Positions 11,929 to 24,801 of a stretch of DNA of 64,000 nucleotides are shown here, piece after piece; the first letter of the stretch is position 1, and each line of letters begins with the position of its first letter. The stretch covers positions 16,132,930 to 16,196,929 of the forward strand of contig NC_058143.1 in the NCBI RefSeq assembly GCF_011075055.1, written 5' to 3'. This DNA comes from Mangifera indica. Its lineage: Eukaryota; Streptophyta; Magnoliopsida; Sapindales; Anacardiaceae. The notes under the pieces are model-generated. The model had not been told where the DNA came from. It saw only the letters and a list, made by a program, of their open reading frames with translations, and did no database searches. The translations under genes were made by a program, and so were the position numbers.

Positions 11929-14900
11929 TTATTTCCAGATCTTAACAGATTTGTCATGACTGGCAGAGGCAACCATCCCGGTAAGTGGTGACTGTGCTAG
12001 GGCTGATATCATGCACTCATGTGCCACAATTGTCATACACTTATTCTCAGTCGTATTCCATAACTCCAATGACTGTATGAGAGAAAGTTCATAACCACAG
12101 ATTAAAAAATACGGCAATTTTAATGACATGTTATACCAAAGAAAGAAATCAATTTAGGCTTCAGTTTCACAAGTTTAATTTCAAAAGTTATGTCATGCAA
12201 GCAATGTGTATTACAGAAAAGTACAAGTACAGTTAACATAAGAAAAAAGATCACCTGGTAGCCTCCAATGACCATGAGAGTTGGATAGGTTGGATGAAAA
12301 ACACAAGAATGATAATTGTTACCACTAAGCTCATGAATGCACTCGCCCGAGGCCAATGACCACAGTCTGACAGACTCTTGACTGACAGATGCCAGAAAAT
12401 CTCCATTTGTGTCCCAACATATAGAGTGTACATCCGTGGTGTGTCCCTGAGAATGGAAAGATTGTTGCTGCCTCAAATCCAGACATAGAAGCAAGTTGGG
12501 AAAAGATAAAATATAAAAAAAATCTTTCTGGTTCTTGGTTCTTTCCAAACTTCAATTGTAATATTTATACCTTTAAGGAGAGAGTCAGTCTGTCTGCCTC
12601 AACATCAAAGACAGACACAATATTTTCTGAAGCTGCAGCCAACAAGTGTCCTATCCTTGGCTGAAATCTCACTTGCACAGTACCTCCCTGCTCAACCAGG
12701 TGACACGATTTAGAAATGGCTTCATAACTGATAGGACTTCTTGAATTAAAATAAAGTAAAATAAAATAATACATTAAATATAAAAAAGATGAGAGTTTTA
12801 AAGCTAGCCTTGGAAATACGAGCACAAGAATACTGATTGATATTCCAGAAGCGAATCTCACTGTTACCATCACAAGAGCAGAAAAGTTCATTCTTCTTCG
12901 GATGGAAATCAAGGGACATCACATGTGAGCTATGCCCCTTATAAGTCTGCAAGGAATAGCTTGGCTGTACAAATAAACCAAAATAAGTGCCTAAGATGTT
13001 TGGACTAAAACATAATATAAATGTAGATGGAATCCATACAGAAAAAAGAAGGTAAGAACAGAAATAGGTATTAAAAAGCAGAGAAATGGGAAAAACATTT
13101 TGCAGAGAAGAATTAGACCTTTGCAGGATATTGTTTACTTTTACCCAATGAATGAGATTACACAAAACAGCAATGAAGATAGGAAATTTACCTTGGCAGC
13201 ATCCCAGAGTCGCACTGTTGTGTCGAATGATGATGTTGCCAGCTGAGTAGAATTTGGTCTGAAGCGAACATCAGTAATTATATGATTGTGTTCATCTGGA
13301 GTGCAATCAGTTTGAAGAGTCTCCACATTCCAAAGAACAACCTACTGACAAAAAATAAAAATAAGCATCCGCATCATATACTTTCTTTTACAATATTTTG
13401 AATATTCATAGTTCTTACACCTCTTTGGCCACTGAAATGAAGAATGAAACCACAAACCTCAATCGCAAATAGATGCAGTGGCAAATTTTGCAAATGAAAT
13501 TTGTCTAAAAATGCCAATCAAAAGTTATTGATTACATGATCAACTGGTCCTTGTTAAGCATTTTAATAGTTTTGAGGTAGAGTTGGTTTGGACTACTAGT
13601 CAACTTGTTAACCAAATGAATTGATAATGATACTTAAAAACCTAAACAATTGTAGTTTATGTGAAAGATATAATGAGGACAGTTTTTCCAGGACTTGAAT
13701 TATAGATATAATGGAGGCAGTGGCCTTCACTGACCAAATGGATGGTACTCTGCTTATGGATATGACTGTCATTCTTCAATCCTTAGTTCATTAAATATTT
13801 ATGCCTCACACAACAATTATTTTTTGCTTTTATATATCATAGGTCATGGAAAATAAATATTTATGGACTTTATAACACTAACAAAGTAATAATGTACATT
13901 CATGGTTTCAGACTGGGTGTTATTTGAAATTTGTCTCATTCTTCTGGTAATGATTGAGAAATTGTGACACATAATGGCATGCATTTTCATCCATAATTCT
14001 CCTCCCATCTAAATGATCATTTCTTACTCCACTCAAGTCAAGAAAGAATAAATAAAGAAATAACCAAATATAGCTTAACCAAATATGGTATATATGGTGA
14101 ACCATGACTGCATTGGTGTTTGGAGTTGACCTTGCTAACAAAATAGTCCACATATTAGGAATAATTATTTTCACTATAGCTGATGTTTTAAACATATTCC
14201 TTGCATGCTACAATGCATTATACCTTTTTGTCATGCCCAGCACTGGCTAATAACTTTCCATCTGAAGAGAAATGACAACATATAACTTTGCTAGTACTTT
14301 TACGTATTGAACTAACTTCGTTGAAGGAGAAACCTGAGATGCAGAACAGAAAGCACTTGGTATTGTCAATTAAAGCTGTTATCACTGCTAGAAGCATGAG
14401 ATTAAATATTACCCTTGGAAGTTTCAGCTGCTTGTTCAGAAGGGTTTCGCTTCAATGAACCAAACAAATCCCTTCCATCTCCATCATCATGTGAAAGAAA
14501 AGATTCCACATTATCATCTAAGGAGCCAATGTCTCCAAAATGTTCCATATCTTCCTGCATTTATGTAAACACACACTTTAAAGTGCTTTATTAGGTCTAC
14601 AACATATATCCAGACATGATATTAGCACAGAAACGGAAACACGGAAACGTATTTTCTCAAAGATATAGGAAACGGAAATGTGGGGAAATGTATATATATT
14701 AAAAAATAGGGGTTTTGTTTTTTATGAATACCAATTTTTTTAATAAAAAATACAATAACATGTATTTAAACAAAACAACACCAATAGACAAAATGAACAG
14801 AGGTCAACATGACAAGTTCACACTATCAGATTATTAGAAGAAACTAAAACAGAATTAAAAGAGGTCAACATATAAATAGAAATAAAAATGTTGTGGAAAA

Positions 14901-17900
14901 AACCCAAAACAGTGAACACAGAAAGCACGAATAAAATAAACACCAATGTTTCTTAATCACTTTCATATATTTATTTACATATACATGGTCTACATACCAG
15001 TACAAAATGTGGATATTAAAAAGTCCTAAAGGACCAGGGAAATTTTGAAAAGACGGCGAATGCAATTCACAGAAAGGAAAAAAAGCACCCCCACTGACCC
15101 TACTATGGAAGACGAACCGTTACTGACGGAACAGAATTGTTAACAAAGATTGTGCTAAAACTCTCAGATTATTTAAGTCAACAAAATTCTCATATTAATT
15201 CAACTATTAAACTGTTAGTCTGTTACTGTTTAAAATAAAAATTGCATCAACATACTGCCACTGGAGACAGATCGTCGATTCGTCAAAGACGGAACAGAAA
15301 AGATGGAAGAACTGATGAAGCCGTCGACGAAGATGAACTAGGGATGGTGAGAGCTGAGACACCAGAGGCAAACTGACAACAGAAATGATGGAGATGATGG
15401 AAGAACAGAAAAGACGAACTGATGAAGCTGGAGATGGTGATCTCCGAGACGCGGAGACGGAGAGGATTCGTGAACGATGGAGAGGGGAACAAATTAGGTG
15501 ATTCGTGCGCTATGGTATTTCACTTTCAGCGACGGCGTAAAAGAGTAAAAGGTTTGTTCTCCATTTTTATAGGATGCGTTTCTTATTTTTCATATATAAC
15601 TGAAACGTTTCGTCCCAGTTTCGGGCCATTTCGGATACCGAAATGTTTCTGTTGAACGGAAACGCACTGCCTGCTGCATTTCCATGCTTCCTTCTTTTCA
15701 GCATAAACTTCACAATTACAATAACAAATTACACAGAAGAAAAAATTTATTAGCACCACCCGTTCAACACATTAATGCAGTGTACTCTGAATCTCTAAAT
15801 TTTGCATATGGAACAAAGTATATCATATTTTGGAAATGAAATCTAAAACAATGATTAGTAGGGTATAAGCATACTACATGTGAATTCTCACTGGTGCACG
15901 AAACACCAGAAGATCAACCCCACTTCATAGATAAATACTGTGATGATTAATGACCTGGAGTATCAAAGTTGAAGAATTTTTAATTACATATGTAGTAAGT
16001 TATCAAGGATTAGGAAATATGAGATGAGTCAAAGAAACATTAACTATTTATTATTTCCTGGTTCCGGAAACTTATTCCAAGGGATAAGAAATTTTTACAA
16101 ATTCAAAACTTTTCTTATCTAGCAAGCCCTGTGCACAAATGTACAGTTGGTATGAGAAATATAAATTCAGAAATTTCATTCACATTTATAGTTTCGAAAG
16201 TTATGAACCTAGATGTACGTACCAGCTGGTTTGTAGAAGATGCATGACCACCTGCCCCATCAGAACCATACATTATTAAACCTTTTGGCATGTTACCGAC
16301 ATGCTGCAAATTGCCTGATATAGGAACTCCATCCCCAGGGGTGTGAGTTGATGGAGTTGAAGGTTGAGAGTTTGGAGAAGGACCAACTGTGTTTCCTGTA
16401 CATGTGCTATTAGCAGCTCCAGAATTAGAAGGAGGCCCCTTCCTTTTTCTGTCGTTCTGTTACATCACAGGCATGCAATACTTATAAATCTTTAAAAAAA
16501 AATGTTACCACAACTTCATAAAAGTAGTTCACATAGAATTTTGTAACTGATGAAGGAAGGAATAATGTTGAAACATAACACCTCCCAGGCATAAAAAATA
16601 TTATTCTGTATAATTCATAGTTTCTAATAATTTAAAGAATATTGCAAGCTTCATTTTTTGTCAACAAAAGTACACAACCTGCTGAGCTGCCTGTGTTTGC
16701 AAGGGATCTTGTTGAGAGGAAGACTGCTGTATCTGTGGCATATTCATCTGCTAAACATCAAAGTACCAGAAATAAGAAAACAGAATGAGTATTCTTAAGT
16801 GAAACATTCAGACAAAATGTTCTAATATTTTGAGATTTCTGCATAAAAGCATGTAAAGAGACTTAGATTTTGGTATCAAATCCCATAAATGAAAAAGATG
16901 GTAGTTAGCTTACTACCGATCTCCCAAATTTAACTTTGTTTGAACAATATGACCTATATCTCACTTCTCTGAGTCCATCTACTGGCTGTCAACTAATTTC
17001 ACACAGGTTTGTAGTTCAGCTGGCCTAATTATTTGAAGTTTTCACAACGGAAGTATATAGCAAAAATTCATCTTATTTAAAGTTCAATGTACATGAAAAT
17101 GAAGATAAAACAAACAGATGTAATTAGAAGATGCAAACATTCAATTGGAAACTAAAAAAAAATAGATTATATATTGTGGAAATTTTCACATAAATCGTCC
17201 CCTTGCTATTAACAGAATTGGTAGCACAACAATTATTATCATGCTGTAAGCTTGAGCCAAAGTCGATGCTGCAAGACTGAGTCAATTCCAATAAAATCCC
17301 ATGTGAATTAGTACGGCAAGAGAGTGCAAACCATATTAGGACAATCCAACAGTCAAATATAAACAAACAGAGCATGCATGTATCAACGATACTACTCCCA
17401 AGTAATTCCTAAACAATAACAGGTGTTGCAATTTCAGAATCCATTCCAGGAATTTCCATGACCAGTTGAGTTAGTTCAGTTTTTTGCCATAATATACTAA
17501 AACTTGTATATCTATGACTCGCACCCAAGGTTATGGACTTTGTTAAGTATGGTACCGCTTAGGTTCTTTTTCCTTTTTTGAAAAGAAAGGTGACCAATCT
17601 ACCTATCCACTAAAATAAAATGACCATAACATGTCTTTCCAATTCAAGTAACATCTAAAATAGATGATTTCGTGGTTTGGTGTTGAGTGGTGATAAAAGG
17701 AAAGTGGAGAATGAGAAACATAATAATTTTTTAATCAATTAGTTTAACTATGTGATGATTATGGGCACAATTAGCAAAATGTTGAAAAAATATTTGATTA
17801 TGAAACAATTCGAAAGAATTTCCTCATTCAAAGGGATTGGATAACTGTTGTATCATAATAACAGATCAGAATTTCTAGTTCTTTTTGAGGATGTTTTGTA

Positions 17901-20900
17901 GAGAAGTTGTTGACTTCATGTTTTTTTTTCTTCTACCCCGTACGCTTTTGTTCATTCCTTTGTATATTATGTTATTCTAATAAAATCTTATGTACCTTAT
18001 AAATTAAAAAATGGAAAATTCCAACCCTACTGAATGTTGAAATTGGAGTCTCTGTACAACAGAAGAATCAATATTTACAAGGGACAAGGTAAGGAAAAAT
18101 ATTGACCATCCATGAAAAACACTTAGCATTAATAGCGAGATTCTGGTACATTGTTTAGAACGCAATACTGTATTAACTAGTTTAATGAAAAAATGCTTAC
18201 TTTTGATGAAGTTGATTGCATTGGTGAACCTATAGATCCATCATTTGCTCCAGGTTGGCCATCTTTTGCATTTAAACTGCCTCTAGGTAATCCCCCAAAC
18301 CTTCGAGGATCCACATCTCCATAAATTGAATTACCAAGATTGCCTTGTGCCTGGGCCTGTGCTAGAAGCTGCTGTTGCTGCTGTGGTAAAAGCTGAAACT
18401 GATTTCCACCTGTTAAGAAAGGTTTCTGAACTTGTGCGCCTAAATTTGGCCGAATTTGGTCAATGCCCTGTAGCAATCAGCAAAGCCCTGGCTCAAAACA
18501 ACCATCCACATGGACTAATGAATCTCAGGAAAAGATGAAATTGAAATAGAACTTACAGTTAAGGGCCACCCCTTCAATGGAAGACTACTAACTCCAGGAT
18601 TCAGTCCTGGTGGCAGAACAGAAATAAAAAAACTTAGAAAGATTTATTCAGAGACCTGACTTAGAATACATCACATAATTGCATTTATATCATGGTAATA
18701 ATGTCGCAATGGAATCCAACTCGGAAAAAATAAAAGGATAAAATTATTTTGGATAAGCAGCTAATCTCCCTTGAGGGAGCAAACTCACACTATTTCTAAG
18801 GAGCATTCAGTTCAAACTAGATTGAAATATGTTTCTATGCTCAAAGTTCATAAATCATACTTGGAACCTTAAGTCTTACTAGAAAGAGAAACAGTAAAGT
18901 TTCAAATCTAAGATGGAAAAGGAGAACTCCATCAGATTAAACTTTAATGCATATTGGAAACAAGATCAAAATATTGAAATTAGTCTTTTGCAGATAATAT
19001 GAGGCAAGCAATTTTTTTCATCATGTTCATTTCAAATGACTTAATCACTGCTTTCGGTTCTACACAATACCAGTCCACTTCCCCTACAATTTTCCTAACC
19101 TTGATTAGCTTCAACTTCTATATATCCAGGCTGCTACTTTCTTAGTAGAGACAGAGGCAGTTGCTGAATTTTACAAATTTTTCGGCAAACAAACAGAAAA
19201 GAAAGATTGAAATCAAACTTAACAATCAATCAGACCCCATAATTTTGAAAATATAAATATATATTAGATATATTGGCTAATTTCATTTCCATATTGGTAT
19301 TGTGTGGCTATAGTAGCTTTCAACTTTTTGTTGGCACAAAAGTCCTTTCAACAACCTCTTTGGTGTTCCACTAGCTATTATTACATGGATAATATTTTTT
19401 TATGAAGGAAAACGTATTTTTACCTGTGTTTCCTAGTCCAGGTTTTGATTGCATGATTCTTTGACCATAAAGTGAAGAAGGATCCATAGGCATAGATCTT
19501 TGGGAGGCACCCAGGTTCATTTCACCTTTGATGTCCTAAAATGCAAGATTGCCAGCTTAGTAAAATTCACAGAAACATAAAAAATATGAAAAAGTAGCAC
19601 CTAATACAGTAACATGTCCAAGTTGTTACAGGGGTCTGTTGAGATCGTGCCTGAATTTGCTGCAATGCTGCAGTCACACTTCCATGATTTCCTTGGCCCA
19701 ATTGACTGTGTCACAAAGAAAAGAAGATAATAAAAAACCACAGTGATTATATAGATAAATAAAATTAAGCTAGTCAGAAAATTTTAGTAGAAAGTTTACC
19801 CAGGATGATTTGTAGCTGATTTCAGAAGGGCCATCCTAGCATCAACAGGAGGTTGGGATGTCTCTGAACCAACTGAATTCCCCATGGGATTTGTGTGTTT
19901 CATACGTTCTTCATACATTTTTGCAGCCAAAGCACTAGCATTTGACTGCCCTACCATTCCTTCAGAATTCACAGCATTTACAGGACCACCAAGAGAAGGA
20001 TGATTTGGATTCCTCTGTTGCATCTGAGCTTGACGCATTAATTGAAACTGCTGCATTTGCATCTGCTGCTGCTCTTTTGCTTTAATTTGTTGTGCCTACA
20101 TGTCAGTAGAAAGAAGGAACAACAGAAAAAAAGGTCAAGCTACCAAAACTTTGGCAAGTAGTAATATTAACAGTCATTGAGATAAATGAAGCCACCTCTA
20201 TGTATGAGGCAGCAGGCTCAGAATGCTTCTCGTTTGTCCTGGCAATAAATATGTCCCAAAAAACAGACCACCATTCAAAAAGAAACCCTCCAGGAGCATC
20301 AATTGCTGCATACATAAGTTAAATAACATATAAAATTCTTGTTCAAACACCCCTTCTAAATAATCCTCCCAAATGACACACACACTATACTGAAGTACCA
20401 ATCAAGTTGAGCACATACAGGTAACAGATTGCTTTTAAAATAATACAGAAATTCCTATAAATCTTAAACAGAAGAACACCAGAACTTAGATAAGAGAACT
20501 ACAAAGCAAAAAATCCATGCGGCAAACCTACACAGATTACCATCAGCAGAGAACACGTAATTGTTTTTAGCGTGTAAAAATTGTCAGATCAATTAGTTAT
20601 TCAAAAGATAATGTTCAACTAAATTAACATTACAAGTCGGCAACAAACATACTTTTATTGGAACAAATATTACCTACTGGATCCGGGGCAACTTTCCCTT
20701 CAGTCATGAAGGATTTTGCAGTAGCATGCAATTTTTTCTTCACCAAGTAATCATAAATGTACACATCAAGCCTAACAATACAACAAACCAAAACAACAAT
20801 TAGATCTTACTTGCATAAAGCAATTCCAACATGTGGCAAACAAAATTAGTAAATTTTACATACATCTTATCCGCTTCCCAGTTACTGCTCTGCTGCGCCA

Positions 20901-20901
20901 T
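11929..20901 (-). CDS. LUH: LEUNIG_HOMOLOG-type transcriptional co-repressor (Groucho/TLE-like)
   Basis: Seventeen coding exons: 20864-20901, 20674-20771, 20196-20305, 19800-20095, 19630-19705, 19424-19535, 18557-18606, 18201-18467, 16679-16747, 16223-16456, 14413-14554, 14224-14333, 13192-13341, 12809-12964, 12571-12687, 12255-12446, 11929-12072. Their phases close exactly to 786 aa, matching the roughly 787 aa of Arabidopsis LUH. Residues 1-88 form the LUFS/LisH region ([20 protein letters not shown]), followed by Gln-rich linkers, a basic DRKRK nuclear signal and about seven WD40 repeats ending DKSVKIWK. In plants LUFS binds SEUSS-type adaptors and WD40 contacts transcription factors and Mediator/HDAC, acting in the nucleus in floral, wall-mucilage and polarity control. 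Odd points are a GC donor at 12808 and Thr where the family has Lys ([10 protein letters not shown]). Confidence 0.95.
12803..12808 (-). other. Non-canonical GC splice donor in LUH
   Basis: After the codons for CARISK the minus strand reads AAG|GCTAGC with no GT nearby that keeps frame. Joining to the AG before GGAGGTACTG (acceptor at 12688-12689) restores the conserved [10 protein letters not shown] string in phase 0. The same GC donor is present in the left copy at 3318-3323, so it predates the duplication. Confidence 0.75.
14620..15668. mobile_element. Insertion-like element inside LUH intron 10, right copy
   Basis: Counterpart of 5125-6185, with the same ggaaacacggaaacg start (about 14635). 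The right end differs slightly: the left-copy cggaaacacgg is replaced by ctgttgaacgg. It contains no recognisable protein domain. Confidence 0.5.
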
Positions 20902-21540
20902 CTTTTTAGCCCAACCAAACAATAACAACTCCTGAAAAATCAAATAATCAAAATTCAATTTTATGATTACAAACTTATTAATCAAGTTCAAACTGCTCAA
21001 AACCATAATTATTTAATTTTCAACTTATTAAATCTATTTCATAAATCTCACCTACAGAATTCCAATTCAGATTTCATAAAATCTAAGGATTATACAACGA
21101 ATCCTACAGTTTACCAAAAGAAAATAAAAAAAAAAGAAACATAAAAATTAAAAAAAACTAACCCCAAACTCAATAATTTAGATGGATCAAAGCCAACATT
21201 ACCAAATTTTAAGCTTTGGTCAACGACGATTTCAGCTGATCGGGCATTGCTCCTGCAGTGAACAAATTCATTAAAATTATATAAAAATAAAATCAAGTAA
21301 TTGAATAAATAATATTTAATATATAAATTTTACTCAAGAGAGTAGACGATATGTGATCCAAGAAGAGAAAATAGTAAAATTTCGAGCCGCAGAGCAATTC
21401 AACTATGAGCTGAGTAACAGCTGAAGTTAGAACAGCACAGAAAATAAGAGTTTGAAAGAGTTCTCGAGTTTGCTTCGGATACGAAGCTGATGATTTGGAG
21501 CAAGAGGCTGAGGTTTGGTTCGAAGCTTAGGTAGGTTAGG
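20902..21540 (-). promoter_or_regulatory. LUH 5' leader and promoter region
   Basis: The first coding exon extends upstream to a good acceptor (ctgaaa on the plus strand, exon edge 20931), so the 5' UTR is spliced. The leader exon probably lies at about 21180-21490, where the sequence becomes less AT-rich. No clear TATA box was identified. Confidence 0.4.
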
Positions 21541-22982
21541 GCGGTCCAGGTTAGGCCCAACCCAAGCCACACTATATATGCAGGTTTCTAATTTGATGGA
21601 TTTGATCTTGACTGTCCGATTTTGAGGTCCACATTTCTATTGTGGCGCATAACGTTAGATATGGGCCCCCTATTCTATTTTGGATCAAAACCTACGACGT
21701 CATCTCCCTGTAAACCCTAGGTCAACAAATATTTATATAATAGAATTGTACGTGTCTATTTTTTATATATAAATATTTTTTTTATTTTTATTATATAATT
21801 AAATAATTTTAAATTAAAAATAAAATAATATTAAATTATATAATAACATATATAAATATATACATATTTATATATCTAAAATAAATATGTATAGTATTAC
21901 TTATATTTATATATGATAATTTTCTAGTAACTTTGACACAAGAGATATGATACATTATTGTATTTAAAATTTTATTATGAGAGTTTAAAATAGATTTTAT
22001 TGAATTAATTTGTATTATTAAAATTGTCAATTGGCGCAATAACTCTAGTCATACTATAAAAAATTTATTTATTTTTATTAATAACACATTTCTTCAAAAA
22101 TTATTGGAGTTTTTTTTTTTTTTTTCTTGTTATTTATTTTTGAAAAATTAAAATTAAATTTATTGTATCATTAGTTATCTAAATTATTTGGTCATTTCAT
22201 TGATGGTATTTTAAATATTTGAAAGCTCCCGGTACTTGCAAAATACGGTCTCAACCATGAAGCTCTTCCAATAAAGGGTTGATTCCATATATACTTACAA
22301 ATGGTAAACTTTTAGTTGTATACGTATGTTTTGTAAGGTCTCGAGTAAGTTTGAAATGTACAAATATATGTTGTATAGAAAGTCAATAACTTTATTCAAA
22401 GTCATGAAATTTTTATTTTTTTTAAACATAAAAGTTAAAAAGAAATTATAAAAATTATTGACAATGAGATATCACTATTTGTGATCACTTGATTAAGTTT
22501 TATTTATATCATATTCTTAGACCACTAATCTGTATTAATTTAATTATTAGTAATCGTGATCATAGACAATCTTATATCAATAGAAAATACTAGTAATATA
22601 TTGGCTCGTTTTAATAATTATATTAACTGAATTGATGATTGCAGTATTATCTTTAAACTATTTTATTTTCTTAAAATAGTAATAAAATAATAGACACTTC
22701 AAAGTTAAAATGTGATTACCATTGAGATAAATCTTTTTAAAATAAAATAAAATATATTTAATGTTGCTTAAATGAGGTAGTGTTAGAAAATTTTCTTACA
22801 TGTACTAACATTATTTATAATTTTTTATTTAACAAAACTAGATAATTAAATAGTTTTATGACAATGTATAGGTGAATTTAAGTAATATAATAATATAAAC
22901 CTAATACATTTAAAGTTGTAATCTTGGTGGATAATTTCATATGAATTTTAAAATATATTGATCCTTTAATAATGTTTAGAGT
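21541..22982. other. AT-rich intergenic DNA
   Basis: No exon is supported. About 21725-21900 resembles the palindromic AT-rich MITE family (shared string taaattaaaaataaaataatatt). The rest shows nothing I can name. Confidence 0.5.
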
Positions 22983-23125
22983 AGTATTATGTATACAAGT
23001 TTTATACACAAATAATATCATGTCATTATATGATTGGATAGCTAAAAATTAAAAATAAATAATATTAAATCATATAATAATATATCATTATTTATATAAA
23101 ATTATTCACATAATTTTATTATAAT
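22983..23125. mobile_element. AT-rich palindromic MITE
   Basis: The two halves are near inverted copies around a centre near 23055: the left arm attatgtatac...tcattatatgattggat pairs with the right arm read in reverse. Similar palindromes occur at about 41630-41740 and 55225-55355, and partial ones at 575-760, 21725-21900 and 55000-55200. No coding capacity. Confidence 0.55.
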
Positions 23126-23131
23126 GTTTAA

Positions 23132-23135
<4 letters not shown>

Positions 23136-23204
<69 letters not shown>
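23136..23204. repeat. (AT)n microsatellite
   Basis: An uninterrupted run of alternating A and T, about 34 dinucleotides long. Tracts like this are usually length-polymorphic and can extrude cruciforms. Confidence 0.95.
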
Positions 23205-23206
<2 letters not shown>

Positions 23207-23753
23207 CACTAAATATCTTCTGCAATAAATTTATTCGTTGAAAACTATCTTTATGGAGGCTTTGAGTGAAAGACTGAGCACTTCAATGCTCTTAAATTTA
23301 AAGACTTGTACAGACTTGAAGCATAAGATATTTCTAATCCCTAATTTAATTGATAAATATTACGGATTATATTGTTTTATTTTGTTAATGTACAGCCTCT
23401 TCAGGTGGAGAAATTTATTACTGTCAACGTACGTACTGCAATTTGGTTATGCTATTAATGACCTTTGGAAAGCTGATTAAATGTACAGCCTCTCTCTCTC
23501 CTTGGGGCTGTAATCTTGACTATCAACACCCTTTGGCCAACCCTAAAACAAGTTGACTCTTTTTTGCATAAAAAGTAACTCAAAAAAACCGCCACTAGTC
23601 GACACTCAAGCCCTTTGGAACTGTGCTTTCAAATGAGATTGAAACGAGGACAGTTGGACAAATAAATTTTACGCACAAATGACAGATGAGGCTCATTTAC
23701 TCATTGAAGCTTGGCAGTTGGGTTTTTAAACTCTGAACTAAGTAGTTTTTTCA

Positions 23754-23764
23754 CTATATATAAT
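23754..23764 (+). promoter_or_regulatory. TATA box of the glycine-rich protein gene
   Basis: ctatatataat lies 66-76 bp upstream of the chosen ATG at 23830, a usual distance for a short plant leader. The preceding 300 bp is less AT-biased than the distal region. Confidence 0.6.
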
Positions 23765-23829
23765 ACAGGTGCTCATTGCTCTACTTGCTCGTCTTTCTTT
23801 CTTTAATTTATTTAAGCGAATTGTTTGCA

Positions 23830-24801
23830 ATGAGTGGTGTTGTTCGTGGAGTAGTGATTACTGTGTTTTGTGTGTTGGTTTTCAATGGTTTAGTTTTGGG
23901 TGATAATGGTAAAGGTGTTGATGATGATAAACACCTTTTTCATCGTCCACGTTTGTTTAAAAGAGGCGGTTTAGGCCATGGGTTTGGTGGAGGCATTGGT
24001 GGTGGTGGCGGTCTTGGAGGTGGTGCAGGTGGTGGCCTAGGTGGAGGGCTTGGCCATGGAGGAGGTCTAGGTGGAGGTGGAGGGCTCGGCCATGGGGGTG
24101 GTCTTGGTGGAGGTGGTGGATTTGGTCATGGCGGTGGTCTTGGTGGAGGTGGTGGATTTGGTCATGGGGGTGGTCTTGGTGCAGGTGGTGGGCTTGGTCA
24201 TGGTGGTGGTCTAGGTGCAGGTGGTGGATTTGGTCATGGGGGTGGTCTTGGTGGAGGTGGTGGGCTTGGTCATGGTGGTGGTCTTGGTGGAGGTGGTGGA
24301 TTTGGTCATGGGGGTGGTCTTGGTGGAGGTGGTGGGCTTGGTCATGGTGGTGGTCTAGGTGGAGGAGGAGGGCTAGGTCATGGGGGCGGAGTAGGTGGAG
24401 GTGGAGGTGGAGGGCTAGGTAATGGTGGTGGACTAGGAAGAGGTGGGGGGCTTGGTCATGGTGGTGGACTAGGAGGAGGTGGGGGGCTTGGTCATGGTGG
24501 AGGTCTAGGTGGAGGTGGAGGTGGAGGTGGAGGAGGAGGAGGAGGACTTGGTGGGGGTGGAGGATTAGGTGGTGGAGCAGGTGGAGGGGGAGGTCTTGGT
24601 GGGGGTGGAGGCTTCGGTGGCGGTGCAGGAGGTGGATTTGGTGGAGGTGGAGGTGTGGGTGGAGGGTTTGGAGCTGGTGGGGGTTTTGGGAAAGGTGTTG
24701 GCATTGGTGGTGGAGTTGGTGGAGGAGGTGGTGGTGGTTTCGGTGGGGGTGGTGGGTTTGGCGGTGGAGCAGGATTTGGAGCCGGTGGAGGCGGCCGCTA
24801 A
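23830..24801 (+). CDS. Secreted glycine-rich structural protein (class I GRP)
   Basis: Single exon of 323 aa. The ATG at 23830 was chosen because it opens a clear signal peptide (MSGVVRGVVITVFCVLVFNG, cleavage near LVLG-DN) and sits below the TATA box. A longer frame upstream lacks an ATG. After a short charged segment (DDDKHLFHRPRLFKRG) the rest is almost pure glycine, built of 14-residue units of the form GGGLGHGGGLGGGG with Phe, Ala and Val variants. His-containing units occupy the first two thirds and His-free GGGGFGGGAGG units the end. Class I GRPs are cell-wall structural proteins, often of vascular tissue. The exact role is inferred only from composition. Base composition is strongly G-rich compared with neighbours. 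Confidence 0.88.
   Translation: MSGVVRGVVITVFCVLVFNGLVLGDNGKGVDDDKHLFHRPRLFKRGGLGHGFGGGIGGGGGLGGGAGGGLGGGLGHGGGLGGGGGLGHGGGLGGGGGFGHGGGLGGGGGFGHGGGLGAGGGLGHGGGLGAGGGFGHGGGLGGGGGLGHGGGLGGGGGFGHGGGLGGGGGLGHGGGLGGGGGLGHGGGVGGGGGGGLGNGGGLGRGGGLGHGGGLGGGGGLGHGGGLGGGGGGGGGGGGGLGGGGGLGGGAGGGGGLGGGGGFGGGAGGGFGGGGGVGGGFGAGGGFGKGVGIGGGVGGGGGGGFGGGGGFGGGAGFGAGGGGR
23962..24520 (+). repeat. 42-bp coding tandem repeats in the GRP gene
   Basis: Units of 42 bp encode the 14-aa GGGLGHGGGLGGGG motif. Several neighbouring units are nearly identical at the DNA level (ggtggtcttggtggaggt), which points to recent unequal exchange or slippage. Length variation between alleles is likely. Confidence 0.85.

Larger units (their letters stand above)
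11033..16675. repeat. Segmental duplication, right copy
   Basis: Partner of 1537-7175. This copy is continuous with the rest of the LUH gene, so it is taken as the ancestral location. It covers the 3' flank, exons 10-17 and most of intron 9 of LUH. Confidence 0.92.

Noticed and set aside
23238..23480. 80-codon frame upstream of the GRP gene
   Set aside because: It has no domain, no signal peptide and no splice partner. It overlaps the presumed promoter region.
24492..24704. Poly-proline frame antisense to the GRP gene
   Set aside because: It is a direct reflection of glycine codons read on the opposite strand, not an extensin gene.
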